Positions 8,430 to 16,735 of a stretch of DNA of 64,000 bases are shown piece after piece. The stretch comes from Bordetella ansorpii (GTDB taxonomy: Bacteria > Pseudomonadota > Gammaproteobacteria > Burkholderiales > Burkholderiaceae_B): the NCBI RefSeq assembly GCF_900078705.1, contig NZ_FKIF01000006.1, positions 1,054,001 to 1,118,000 of the forward strand, given 5' to 3'. Position numbers and translations under genes: made by a program. The first letter of the stretch is position 1, and every line of letters begins with the position of its first letter. A model generated the notes under the pieces. It saw only the letters and a list, made by a program, of their open reading frames with translations, was not told the origin of the DNA and did not search any database.

Positions 8430-10325
8430 TTAAGCTTTCCAGCGGCCCTTGGCGGTGAGATATACAGCACCTTCAAACGATCCGGTATTGCCATTCCCGA
8501 GATTCTTGATATAGACCCCTCCTGTAGAAGTCGTGAGCGTCGCCCCAATTGCAGAGCAAGATGAGTACATATACGGCGACCAATCTCCGACGTAGTTCGT
8601 GTGTAAGCGATCCACCGAAGTAAACGTGACAGGCCAATTGGTCGGGGTAGCGGCCAGAGAAACTTGAGCCCCTGCCGCAAATCCGCCGCTTACTATGATG
8701 AATCGCATAGTGCATTCCATGCTGCCGTCAGCGTATCTGCGAGCAGTCCAGGTGCCATACGTGCCGTCTCCAATGGCCCCGCTCACGTACGCCTGCAACC
8801 CAACAGGCAGCCCAGTTTTCAGCGAAATCCACTCGGTACCATCACATTGCACCTCCGCCGCCCCGCCAGCGGCGTTGCTGCACCAGGCGATGCAGCCGGT
8901 ACTGGAAGACGCAGTGGGTAGCGTGGCCTGGGTGTAGGAACCGAGAAACGTGCGACCGTCGATCTGCGTGTCGCCGTAGACGCGCAGCGTCCGACCTGCG
9001 GTGTTTACGCCTCCGATGCCCACCCGGCCACCGCCTCGCGCCAGATCAGCCCATGACGACGCTGGTCCGTTGGTTCCCCCGCTCCGGAATGCGTGGGTTG
9101 CGTTTAGTGAGCCGTCTCCGTTGCAAAAATTGATGGTCACTGAACCGCTCGTAGTCACAGAACGGTTGAAATTGATGGTGGACGAGTCTGTTGCATCGAC
9201 CGGGATGTCGTCTATGTCGATGCGTCCAGCGGTCGCCGTCCGAGACGACTGGATCTGGAAAATGCTCCCAGGGCGAAACGTCAAGACAGACCCGGTGCCC
9301 TGCCCCACCGTGACCGGGCCGCTGAAGGTCGTGCCATTCAGGGCGGTGACTGCAAACACGCCCGTACCGGAACGGGTCAGGAGAACGTCGGACGTTGCGG
9401 CAATGCTGCTTGCGAACGCCACAGGCCCGACAGTTCGCATTTCGGCTTGCATAAATCGCACGCGGGAACTGCCATTCACCGCGACCGTGAGATCGGTAGA
9501 TGCGCCTCCGCTATACAGGCCCGTGTTGGAGGCACCTATAGCTACACTGGCTGCCGACGCACTACCGATCGGCACTTGCAGCGGCCCCGTCATCGTGTCG
9601 CCAGAACGGCTGAGAGGGCCCAAGTCAGGGGCCACAACAACGTTCGTAAACGCCGTCAAATCTGTCGCCGACCCGCCGGTCCAACTGCGAATGTAGTCAT
9701 CCGTCGCGTTGCTATGCGACATCAGGGCGCTGTCCAACACCGCGTGAGTCCACCCCACCGAGTCAGTAGCTACGATGACTACCGGACGGCCATCCGCGTT
9801 CACGCCCAGGCGCACGGTCGGCCTGCGAACGCCGAAGTGCGTCAAGTTCACGTTGGAAAACGTGCTACTCGATGATTGATAGAAAAAGCTCAAACCAAAC
9901 CGGATCAGCGACGCAACGCCGGAATGGGCGTAGCCTATGAATTCCAACGCGTACATACCGTTCGCATTGGCAACCGCAGTTGGGTAATAGGTCAGAAAGG
10001 CGGGGTTGGCCGATCCGTCATTCGCGCGTACAACCGCCGCGTGGCTGTACGTGACACGGAACTGGCTGCCCGAACTGCCATCCGTGCTCATCACAGCAGG
10101 GCCAGAGGCCAGACCGGCGGCCAGCAGCCGGTTTGACAATTCGCTGCGGCCGCTCAGCGCCGCCACGCCGTTCGCAGCTCCTTTCTGGGTCAGCGGAACC
10201 ACCCCATTTCCTATAGCCGTGTACAGCTCGTCGAAATTGCTGTTCGCCTTGGCGAACGCAGTCCTCGCGGGATCGCCGGTCCCATCGTTCGGCGACGTGC
10301 CGGTGTTGATTACCTGCTTGGTCAT
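8430..10325 (-). CDS. Phage tail fibre
   Basis: A 631-residue protein, low in charge and rich in Ser, Thr, Gly, Ala and Val, with the signatures of trimeric tail fibres. The N-terminus INTGTSPNDGTGDPARTAFAKANSNFDEL is a common phage baseplate or fibre attachment segment. Repetitive beta segments follow (SGDTMTGPLQVP, GLYSGGASTDLTVAVNGS), and the C-terminal 150 residues form a distinct tip domain with paired cysteines (GCIAWCSN). The ATG overlaps the stop of M (ATGA). In lambda, M and L are adjacent, so the fibre and its neighbour interrupt the normal order. This is probably the second receptor-binding determinant besides J. Confidence 0.75.
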   Translation of the reverse strand: MTKQVINTGTSPNDGTGDPARTAFAKANSNFDELYTAIGNGVVPLTQKGAANGVAALSGRSELSNRLLAAGLASGPAVMSTDGSSGSQFRVTYSHAAVVRANDGSANPAFLTYYPTAVANANGMYALEFIGYAHSGVASLIRFGLSFFYQSSSSTFSNVNLTHFGVRRPTVRLGVNADGRPVVIVATDSVGWTHAVLDSALMSHSNATDDYIRSWTGGSATDLTAFTNVVVAPDLGPLSRSGDTMTGPLQVPIGSASAASVAIGASNTGLYSGGASTDLTVAVNGSSRVRFMQAEMRTVGPVAFASSIAATSDVLLTRSGTGVFAVTALNGTTFSGPVTVGQGTGSVLTFRPGSIFQIQSSRTATAGRIDIDDIPVDATDSSTINFNRSVTTSGSVTINFCNGDGSLNATHAFRSGGTNGPASSWADLARGGGRVGIGGVNTAGRTLRVYGDTQIDGRTFLGSYTQATLPTASSSTGCIAWCSNAAGGAAEVQCDGTEWISLKTGLPVGLQAYVSGAIGDGTYGTWTARRYADGSMECTMRFIIVSGGFAAGAQVSLAATPTNWPVTFTSVDRLHTNYVGDWSPYMYSSCSAIGATLTTSTGGVYIKNLGNGNTGSFEGAVYLTAKGRWKA

Positions 10326-10663
10326 GGCTTGAATACCTGTTGAAATGTGGCCGAAATGGTGTAGACCGGGCCTCCGATGGGCGTGGGGCTGTACGACGTG
10401 ACTTCGTACCAGCCCTCTTCACCCAGCGGCGGCGTCCACCGGAAGGACCGGTAGCCCGCGTGCCGGTCGAAGAACGCCAGAATGGGCGCCAGATAGGTGT
10501 CCGTGCCGATGAACTGCAGCGGCCAGGACTGCACCTTGTTGTTGATCCCGTCGGCGGCCGCCTGGCGGTAGCCATCGCCAAACTGTGCGACCAGGCGGCG
10601 GAACGTCACGGTGCCCTGTGGATCGTTGGCCGACGGCCAAGTGAAAGTTTCTTCTATTGCCAT
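10322..10663 (-). CDS. M: Minor tail protein M
   Basis: A 113-residue homologue of lambda gpM (109 aa), a tail-tip component. Typical family features are ETFTWPSAND near the start, FGDGYRQAAADGIN, and the central FRWTPPLGE segment. It begins 1 nt after the stop of the tape-measure gene and overlaps the tail fibre start by 4 nt, so translation of the two is probably coupled. Confidence 0.88.
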   Translation of the reverse strand: MAIEETFTWPSANDPQGTVTFRRLVAQFGDGYRQAAADGINNKVQSWPLQFIGTDTYLAPILAFFDRHAGYRSFRWTPPLGEEGWYEVTSYSPTPIGGPVYTISATFQQVFKP

Positions 10664-10664
10664 C

Positions 10665-13199
10665 TCACACCCTTCCGTTGCGCTGCTGCCAGGCCATGCC
10701 GCCCTGCTTGTACGACCGCCCCTGGAGTTGCTGGAAGCGTTGATCGATCATGATTCCGATCTCCTGCGCGAATTGCTCGTAGCCGCCGGGCGCCTTGGAC
10801 TGCACGTCGCCGCCGCCATTGATGGTGACGCCGACGTTGACCACGCTGCCGCCGGCGGTCGCGGCGCCTCCAGCGGTGATCGGCGTGACATAACCATCGC
10901 TGCCGCCAGCCATCAACCAGGTGCGGCCACTTGCCGTATAGAGTTCAGGGCCGCGTTCGTTGACTTCGTACAAACCTCCGGCCACAGTGGGACCGCCATT
11001 GGCGCGTCCACCGAGAACCAACGTGGACCCGCTACCCAGCGTGGTCATGCCATCCAGGCTGGAGAACAGTTGGCCGCCCTGCATAGCGCCGGCAGCGGCA
11101 GATATCCCTGGCGTCGAGGTAGCACCGAACAGCATTCCAAGACCTGTACTCACCAATCCCATCAACGGTCCGGTAATGCTCTGCCGCACGGCGATCCTCG
11201 CCATGTCCGCCAGGATGCTGTTGACCAGGTCCGAGAACTTGGTCTTGCCGGTCAGCACGGTCTGCGTCAGCTTTTCGTCGAAGCTGGTCAGCCAGCCCGA
11301 GGTCGCGTTCCTGATCATGCCGAAGCCGTCTTCCGACGCCACGACGAAGTTGCCCAGCGCCTTCTGGGCGCCCAGGTACCAGCTGCCCTGCGCGCTGTCC
11401 TCGCGTTCGAACTGCGATTGCTGCGCGGCCAGCGCCGTCTGCATGCCGCCCTGGACCGCACCGATTTTCTGGTTGAAGTCAGGGTCGGAGAGTTCAGCGG
11501 GACGGCTCTTGGTCAACTGATCCACGTACTGCTGGAACTCCTTGGCCAACGACGCGCTGGCTCCCGCGCGCTGCGCGTCCCGGTCGCTCATGCCCATCGC
11601 CGTCAGGGCCTGCCGCGCCTGGTCGTTGCGCGACGCCTGCGACGTCTTGATGCCGTCCAGGAGGCGGTCGGCGTTCTGGAGCCACTCCGCGACGAGATCC
11701 TTGGTCTTGGGCGGTTCAGTGGGTTGTGCCTGAGCAGGTGTCACTGCATTCCCTGTCCGCACGATCACCCTGACGGCTGGCTTGCCTGACGTCATCGAAG
11801 CGTCTTTCTTATCGATGCGCGCATCCGCGTCAGCCTGCACCTGCGCGGCAGCGCGTGCCTCGTTCGCCGCGGCCGACCGCGTCGCCAATTGCGACTCGAT
11901 GCCCGCCAACTGCCGCCGGAGCTGGCTGCTCATGCCGTCCGCCGACGCAGGGCCGGACCCGAGCCACACCTGCGCCTTCAAGGCTTCGGCGCCGCCCTTG
12001 GCCAAGGCCTGTCTGGCCTGCTCCTTGCTGGCCTCGATGCTGGCGATCGACTGCCGCAGCGTTTCGGCCTGTTGCTGAAGCGTCCCGGTGTCGTCCTCGC
12101 GGCCCAGGTTCGCCATGGCACTCCACGCCTGCGAGGCCGCGCTCTTCACCGACATCCACACCTTCTGCAAGGTGCCCAGCCCCCTCTTGACACGCTCCAC
12201 CTGCTCGACCTGCACGTTCGCGTAGATCAACTGGGCTTTCGTCGCGGCCTCGTGCATCAAGCCCTGCTTTTCCAGCGCCACCACTTGGTCGTACTGCTCT
12301 TCGGTCAGGAAGTGCTGCTGCCGGTTCAACGCGGCCAGCGTCTTGGACGGCGCATCGGCCAGCAGGGCGTACTGCCTGACCGTTTCGTCGATGCTCTGGC
12401 CCGTCGTGTCGCGCATCGAGACGGCCGCCAGGCCGATCTGCTCGATCGCGGATCCCGAGATACGTCCGGTGGCCGCGATCCGCGCCAACGCCTCCGATGC
12501 GCTCGACACCGTTCCCGACGATCCGGCGATGCGGCGCGCCATGTCGTCGAGCTCCTGCGCGGAATATCCCGCGAAGCCACCGGTCAGCGACAGCGCTTCG
12601 TTATAGCGGCTGATCTCTTCCGAGCCTGAATAGACCGCCGCCCCCAGCGTGGCCGCAGCGGCCGTCAACGCGGTGCCCGCCAGCGTCAGGCGCGGGACGA
12701 TCAGGCCCGCCGCATTGAATATAGTCTTGCTGCCCTCCATGACGTCATTCAGCTGGCTGCCTTGTTCCAGCAGTCGGGGGATGGAACCGCCGGCCTGCGC
12801 CGGACCAGGCGCAGCGGCCGCCGGGACGGCCGCCGAGCCGTCCCGCTCGCCAGGACTGAACGACGTCAGCACTTCGACGGTGGAGACCGTCTGCCCACCC
12901 GTCCCCTGGCCGCCCGCCTGCAGCGCACGCAGCCTGGCATATTCGGCAGACGTCGCGGACAAGCGCTCCGACTGCATGTCCAGCAACGCCAGTGCGCGCT
13001 GGCCAGCGGCCTGGATCTTCGCGCTGGCCGCGACGGCAGCCTGGCCGATGCTGCCGAACGCTCTGCTGGCCTGCTGGCCGCCCTGATTGAGAGAGGTCGT
13101 GGTCGACTGCATCTCGCGCTTGAAGCCTTGCAGTGCCGTCTTCGCCTTCGCGCTGTCGACCTCGATCTGGAGGGTGGCTTTGATTACTTCGTTTGCCAT
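10665..13199 (-). CDS. H: Tape-measure protein H
   Basis: An 844-residue tape-measure protein, which sets tail length and is delivered or ejected through the tube. It has a long helical N-terminal region rich in Gln and Ala, a hydrophobic segment at about 165-190, heptad regions at about 380-460, and the lambda-type C-terminal domain (WYLGAQKALGNF, GWLTSFDEKLTQTVLTGKTKFSDLV). Lambda gpH has 853 residues for a tail of about 135 nm, so a similar tail length is expected if the packing is the same. The frame is intact, which argues that the tail module is maintained. Confidence 0.92.
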   Translation of the reverse strand: MANEVIKATLQIEVDSAKAKTALQGFKREMQSTTTSLNQGGQQASRAFGSIGQAAVAASAKIQAAGQRALALLDMQSERLSATSAEYARLRALQAGGQGTGGQTVSTVEVLTSFSPGERDGSAAVPAAAAPGPAQAGGSIPRLLEQGSQLNDVMEGSKTIFNAAGLIVPRLTLAGTALTAAAATLGAAVYSGSEEISRYNEALSLTGGFAGYSAQELDDMARRIAGSSGTVSSASEALARIAATGRISGSAIEQIGLAAVSMRDTTGQSIDETVRQYALLADAPSKTLAALNRQQHFLTEEQYDQVVALEKQGLMHEAATKAQLIYANVQVEQVERVKRGLGTLQKVWMSVKSAASQAWSAMANLGREDDTGTLQQQAETLRQSIASIEASKEQARQALAKGGAEALKAQVWLGSGPASADGMSSQLRRQLAGIESQLATRSAAANEARAAAQVQADADARIDKKDASMTSGKPAVRVIVRTGNAVTPAQAQPTEPPKTKDLVAEWLQNADRLLDGIKTSQASRNDQARQALTAMGMSDRDAQRAGASASLAKEFQQYVDQLTKSRPAELSDPDFNQKIGAVQGGMQTALAAQQSQFEREDSAQGSWYLGAQKALGNFVVASEDGFGMIRNATSGWLTSFDEKLTQTVLTGKTKFSDLVNSILADMARIAVRQSITGPLMGLVSTGLGMLFGATSTPGISAAAGAMQGGQLFSSLDGMTTLGSGSTLVLGGRANGGPTVAGGLYEVNERGPELYTASGRTWLMAGGSDGYVTPITAGGAATAGGSVVNVGVTINGGGDVQSKAPGGYEQFAQEIGIMIDQRFQQLQGRSYKQGGMAWQQRNGRV

Positions 13200-13200
13200 G

Positions 13201-13841
13201 TCAACCTCGGTATATTTCCTTCAGCGCCGCCTGTTCGAGGACCTGCAGGTCCTCGAACAACTGGCGCTGGTCCTTGCGGGGGATGCCATACAGGCGCAGA
13301 AGAATGGGTAAGGCCTGATAATTCAAGCCCGTGGGACCGCTCATCCCCACCACCCACTGCGTGCCCATCGCGTCGAAGACGTTGATGACGGGCACGTGCT
13401 CTTCCCACACCTCGATACCCGCCGGACGCACGTCGTCCGGCGTCAGCCCGAATCCGGCAAGCTGCCGGGCGTCGGGCCGACGCCAGTACATCGCGCGGCC
13501 GACGGCGCCTAGTTTTTTCGGCGCAGCACACCCAGCTCGGTCAGGTACGACTGCAGGATCGCTTCCGGCGCACCCGGGAAGTTGCCGCACAGCACCGACA
13601 TGTTCTCGGTGGTGTACGGCTCGTCCACGTTGCGCCAGCCGGCCACGATCTCGTCGAGCACCGAGCCGTCGGTATCGCCTTCCCGCGGCTCGCGCTCCAG
13701 GTAGGCCTTCGCCGCCTCGCGCGTCTTGTGCTTGAAGACCAGTTCCAGCGGCTGCACGCCGCCGCCAGGCACCGGCACGTCGACCACGGCGGTGAACGTG
13801 GGCTGCGCCACGATCTTGAACATCGCCGGCTTAGGCTGCAT
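13201..13841 (-). CDS. GT: GT fusion tail assembly chaperone, made by -1 frameshift
   Basis: The T frame (13201 to about 13519) has no start of its own in a convincing place. It continues G after a -1 shift at A-AAA-AAC, giving about 213 residues that read RRK(K/N)LGAVGRAMYW across the junction. The T part includes MYWRRPDARQLAGFGLTPDDV and ends KEIYRG one nucleotide before the tape-measure start. In lambda, G and GT bind the tape-measure protein at a fixed ratio set by the frameshift, and the layout here is the same. Confidence 0.85.
13509..13841 (-). CDS. G: Tail assembly chaperone G
   Basis: A 110-residue unshifted product ending LRRKN followed by TAG. It is a predicted chaperone of the tape-measure protein and is not part of the finished tail. 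It overlaps the last 11 nt of the V gene. The position between V and H, the size and the frameshift site at its end identify it rather than strong sequence motifs. Confidence 0.85.
   Translation of the reverse strand: MQPKPAMFKIVAQPTFTAVVDVPVPGGGVQPLELVFKHKTREAAKAYLEREPREGDTDGSVLDEIVAGWRNVDEPYTTENMSVLCGNFPGAPEAILQSYLTELGVLRRKN
13512..13518 (-). other. Programmed -1 frameshift heptamer A-AAA-AAC
   Basis: On the minus strand the G frame reads CGA AAA AAC TAG. A-AAA-AAC is a canonical X-XXY-YYZ slippery heptamer placed directly before the G stop codon. Slipping back one base opens the T frame. Confidence 0.88.
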
Positions 13842-14487
13842 AGCGGGTCGGCTCCGAGGCCAGCGACAGGTTCACGGCCAGGACCATGATCTCGTCCTGG
13901 TTCAGCGTGGGCACCTTGTCGAACGACACGTAGGCGGCGTAGTAGATGACCGAACCGTTGGCCAGCGTCAGGCGGATCACGCGGGCCTGGCGGTCGCTGT
14001 CGGCGGCGTCCAGGATGGCGTAGTGCGGCTGCGTGGGATCGTCGGCGACCTGCAGCGTGATCTGGCGCGGCGTGCGCTTGGTGGGCAGTTGGCGCTGGTC
14101 GCCCGTGTCGGCCAGGAACGAGTAGGTGGCGAATTGCTGCTCGCCGCCCGAGGCGCTGCTTTCGGTGATCTGCGAGATATCGGTCCAGCTGGCGGACGTC
14201 ACCAGACGCGCGCCGCCCACACCGCCGCCGGCGGGGTAGCGGCGCAGGTTGGTGGTGTCGATGCCTTCGAGGTCGAACGTGCCGGAAGCCTGGGCGGCCA
14301 CGCGTGCCACGCGGCTATCCAGCGACGTCCAGCCCGAGCGCATCAGCACGATGTCGCCATTGACGAAACCGTGCGCCGTCGAAGACGCCACGCCAGGATT
14401 GGCATTCGAGATGGCGGTGACGGTCTTCTCGGCAGCCAGGGTGCCGGCGATCGCGATGGTCGAGCCGTTGGAAAGGAAAACGCTCAT
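13831..14487 (-). CDS. V: Major tail tube protein V
   Basis: A 218-residue tube protein, the repeating subunit of the flexible tail. The ATG at 14487 is chosen because GGAG lies 6 nt before it and the protein MSVFLSNGSTIAIAGT begins as phage tube proteins do; the frame open further upstream runs through terminator hairpins. Its beta-rich composition and position before G/T and H support the call. It is the first structural gene of the operon: no head or connector gene lies between it and the repressor. Confidence 0.82.
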   Translation of the reverse strand: MSVFLSNGSTIAIAGTLAAEKTVTAISNANPGVASSTAHGFVNGDIVLMRSGWTSLDSRVARVAAQASGTFDLEGIDTTNLRRYPAGGGVGGARLVTSASWTDISQITESSASGGEQQFATYSFLADTGDQRQLPTKRTPRQITLQVADDPTQPHYAILDAADSDRQARVIRLTLANGSVIYYAAYVSFDKVPTLNQDEIMVLAVNLSLASEPTRYAA

Positions 14488-14506
14488 GTAGAACTCCAAA
14501 AGAAAA

Positions 14507-14524
14507 AGCCGCCCGAGGGCGGCT
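14507..14524 (-). terminator. Terminator-like hairpin before V
   Basis: On the minus strand AGCCGCC-CTCG-GGCGGCT is followed by TTTTTCTTTT. It ends about 10 nt before the V ribosome site. It is the third of three successive hairpins crossed when transcribing from the Q-like gene into V. Confidence 0.7.
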
Positions 14525-14646
14525 GATGCGGCGACCTGTCGGACCGCCGTAGTGAACTGCAAAGAGAAGAGGAAGGCACTGCGTGCCGCGCTGCGCAGCG
14601 GAAGGGGCGTATGCGTGCCGGACCGGCATGGAGCGGCAAAAGAAAA

Positions 14647-14672
14647 AGCCCGCGGCACAGGGCTCGCGGGCT
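14647..14672 (-). terminator. Second leader terminator upstream of V
   Basis: On the minus strand AGCCCGCG pairs with CGCGGGCT around a 10-nt loop and is followed by TTTTTCTTTT. It lies in the non-coding stretch between the Q-like gene and V. Confidence 0.65.
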
Positions 14673-14680
14673 TTGCGGGC

Positions 14681-14872
14681 GGACTTCCGAGGAAATCCGA
14701 TAAAGCAGATTCTGACGTTGTTTTTCGTCGGAGGCAACGATTTTCTTGCCTGAAGGAAGATACGCGCGAAAAAACAAAAGGCCCGCGGCAATGTGTGCTG
14801 GCGGGCCTTCGTTATTGTTCATCCGGACGGATTTCTGAGGAAATCCGATAAAAAAGATTCTGATGTTCTTTT
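14681..14872. repeat. Two direct copies of a 45-nt element in the V leader
   Basis: Copies at 14681-14725 and 14829-14872 share about 39 of 45 bases. Each contains a short dyad (GGATTTC..GAAATCC, with one mismatch in the first copy) followed by AGATTCTGA and a T-rich end. Each lies next to a terminator hairpin, so the unit [terminator + element] appears duplicated. The 497-bp stretch 14488-14984 contains only these elements and the three hairpins; I see no gene in it. Confidence 0.65.
14778..14809 (-). terminator. First leader terminator upstream of V
   Basis: On the minus strand AAGGCCCGC pairs with GCGGGCCTT around a 14-nt loop and is followed by TTTTGTTTTTT. It is the first terminator met by transcription leaving the Q-like gene. 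Confidence 0.65.
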
Positions 14873-14984
14873 CATTCTACGTCAAATTTTATTGTGTACT
14901 GCAAGCCGTGGATTTTTATACTGCATTCACCGCGCCACATTCGCCGTGGCCAACCCGACCCGCTTGCGCCAGGCCATCATCACG

Positions 14985-15575
14985 CTATTCGACGAAGCCT
15001 GCGTGGCGCAGGATGTCTTCAGCCCGTGCATACGCCGCCTGATCGATGCCTTGCAACGGCAACGCCCCGTTCTTGCCGTGCTTCGCCCCCTTCAGGAAAG
15101 GCGTGACTTGCGAATTGATGCGGCTGACGGTCGACAGGCTGACGTGATGCCGTTGGGCCAGGGTCTCGAGCCGTTCGCCGTTGTCTTCATAATGCCGCTG
15201 CACCAGCGCCAGCCGCAGATCGGCATAACCGGCCTGCCCCATGGCCTGGCCCGCCGCGTTGGCGATCTCGCGCAGCGCCGCCAGCCACTCCAGGCGCGGC
15301 CGCTGGCCATTGCATTCGCAGCAACGCATCTGACGCGGCGCATAGCGTGCGCGCAGCGCAGCCAGATGCAGGCGGCTCAGTTCCTTCGACAGGATGCGCT
15401 CGGCCATCGCCTTCTCGGCATCGAGATCGGCGCCGGCGAAAGGCGGAGGATCCGCCAGGCGCGCATCGGCCAGGCGGGATGCGGCGGGCCGGGGACTGCC
15501 GCCGCGGCGCTCGTCGTTCAGGGCATGGACAATGGCCTGCGTCACGGTCTTGAACGGATATTCCACCTGGATCAT
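14985..15575 (-). CDS. Putative late regulator, Q-antiterminator-like
   Basis: A 196-residue protein. The ATG at 15575 overlaps the stop of the preceding gene (ATGA). A small cysteine cluster (CCEC, residues 85-88) is followed by a helix-turn-helix-like segment at about 135-162 (LETLAQRHHVSLSTVSRI), similar in style to the C-terminal part of lambdoid Q proteins of the DLP12/phage 82 type. It is the second gene after the repressed leftward promoter and is followed by three terminators and then the tail genes, which is where an antiterminator would act. The sequence similarity is weak, so it could also be an unrelated DNA-binding regulator. Confidence 0.45.
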   Translation of the reverse strand: MIQVEYPFKTVTQAIVHALNDERRGGSPRPAASRLADARLADPPPFAGADLDAEKAMAERILSKELSRLHLAALRARYAPRQMRCCECNGQRPRLEWLAALREIANAAGQAMGQAGYADLRLALVQRHYEDNGERLETLAQRHHVSLSTVSRINSQVTPFLKGAKHGKNGALPLQGIDQAAYARAEDILRHAGFVE

Positions 15576-15943
15576 GCCGCCTCCGGGTAGACAGGTTCGA
15601 ACTCGGTCGAGCCCTGCGCGATACGCACCCATGCCTGCAGCACGGCACGCGCCTTCAGGCCATGGCGGGGATTGGCCGTCCAGTCGGACAGGAAGCGCTC
15701 GCGGTCGTCGTCCGGCATGCGCGCCAGATGCGCACCCAGGATGCGGTCCAGGGTGCGGCGGTCGCCCTGCGCGACCCCGCCCGTGCCGGGAAAACAGCGC
15801 CAGCAGCGGCAGCCCGAGAACACGCGGCGCTCGGACCGGTCTTCGTCGGCGATGCGGTGTTGGCGCGTGGGCAATTCAGGCAGGCCGAGCAGGAGGCCCC
15901 ACGCGCCCTCCAGCTCTTGCCATTGTTCATTGATGGTGTTCAT
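15572..15943 (-). CDS. Small protein with CxCxxC motif, first gene of the leftward operon
   Basis: A 123-residue protein I do not recognise. The ATG at 15943 follows an AAGGAAG ribosome site and lies about 35 nt after the leftward -10 element. Residues 45-50 read CRCWRC and could bind metal. The second half is helical and charged (RRTLDRILGAHLARM). It overlaps the Q-like gene by 4 nt, so the two are probably made together on derepression. Confidence 0.6.
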   Translation of the reverse strand: MNTINEQWQELEGAWGLLLGLPELPTRQHRIADEDRSERRVFSGCRCWRCFPGTGGVAQGDRRTLDRILGAHLARMPDDDRERFLSDWTANPRHGLKARAVLQAWVRIAQGSTEFEPVYPEAA

Positions 15944-15976
15944 TGGACTTCCTTTGGTCTGACATGGAACACCACG

Positions 15977-16006
15977 AAAGATATCAATAGATATCCGATA
16001 CTTCAA
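15977..16006 (-). promoter_or_regulatory. Leftward promoter overlapped by operator O1
   Basis: On the minus strand TTGAAG, a 17-nt spacer and TATCTT (15978-15983) form a sigma70-type promoter reading into the tail operon. The dyad ATATC-AATA-GATAT at 15981-15994 covers the spacer and -10. The 18 bases 15977-15994 recur exactly, inverted, at 16748-16765. Confidence 0.75.
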
Positions 16007-16018
16007 CCAAAAGATTGT

Positions 16019-16032
16019 GTATCATTCGATAT
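16019..16032. promoter_or_regulatory. Candidate second operator O2 before the repressor gene
   Basis: GTATC-ATTC-GATAT matches the O1/O3 dyad (ATATC-N4-GATAT) at 9 of 10 arm positions. It lies 38 nt from O1 and 25 nt before the repressor start, placed for autoregulation. Confidence 0.55.
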
Positions 16033-16056
16033 TTATACGCCCACCAGGATGACGCG

Positions 16057-16707
16057 ATGAGCCTCTCCGCAACCGCCCACCGCAACGCCCGCGAACTCGT
16101 CCAAGAGGCCGGCTCGCTGGCGCGCTTCGCCGACATCGTCGGCATCTCCCCCGCCCAGGCATGGCAGATCGCCGGCGACGATCCGCGCCGTGGCATCGGC
16201 GCAAAAATGGCCGACCGCATCGAGCGCGCCTTCAACAAGCCTACGGGTTGGCTGTATTCGTCGGGGGGCCCTTCGGGTGAAGACCGGGCCGCGCTGGGCA
16301 GCGTCCGCCGCATTCCCGTCGTCAACTACGTGCAGGCCGGCAGGCTGACCGACGTGGGCTTCGGCTTCGCGGGCGAAACCCTGGAGTACCTGGTTTCCGA
16401 CCTGGGGCTGTCCGACCGCGCCTTTGCGCTGATCGTGCGCGGCCTGTCCATGGCGCCCATGTTCCAGCCCGGCGACAAGATCATCGTCGACCAGGACATC
16501 AACCCCAGCCCCGGCTCGTTCGTCATCGCCATGAACGGCGGCGAGGAAGCCACCTTCAAGAAGTACCGGCCGCGCGGCGTCGACCAGCACGGCAACGACA
16601 TCTTCGAACTGGTGCCGCTCAACGAAGACTTCGCCAGCCTGTATAGCGACCGGCAGCCGCTCACCATCATCGGCACGGTGGTCGAGCATCGGCGCTACTT
16701 GAAGTAG
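16057..16707 (+). CDS. LexA/CI-type self-cleaving repressor (S24 peptidase)
   Basis: A 216-residue protein. The ATG at 16057 is chosen for its AGGA ribosome site; an earlier start would add 14 residues without support. Residues 5-65 form a helix-turn-helix DNA-binding domain (SLARFADIVGISPAQAWQI). Residues 85-215 form an S24 peptidase domain with cleavage site Ala94-Gly95 (YVQAG), nucleophile Ser131 (GLSMAPMF) and general base Lys168 (ATFKK). RecA filaments trigger self-cleavage in this family, so DNA damage should release its operators. It is divergent from the tail operon and faces a second operator-bearing promoter on its other side. Confidence 0.9.
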   Translation: MSLSATAHRNARELVQEAGSLARFADIVGISPAQAWQIAGDDPRRGIGAKMADRIERAFNKPTGWLYSSGGPSGEDRAALGSVRRIPVVNYVQAGRLTDVGFGFAGETLEYLVSDLGLSDRAFALIVRGLSMAPMFQPGDKIIVDQDINPSPGSFVIAMNGGEEATFKKYRPRGVDQHGNDIFELVPLNEDFASLYSDRQPLTIIGTVVEHRRYLK

Positions 16708-16735
16708 CTCCGCATCGCCCGAAAATATCTTACGC

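Noticed and set aside
8430-10325. Diversity-generating retroelement target in the tail fibre (as in Bordetella phage BPP-1)
   Set aside because: No template repeat, reverse transcriptase or Asn-rich variable region was seen.
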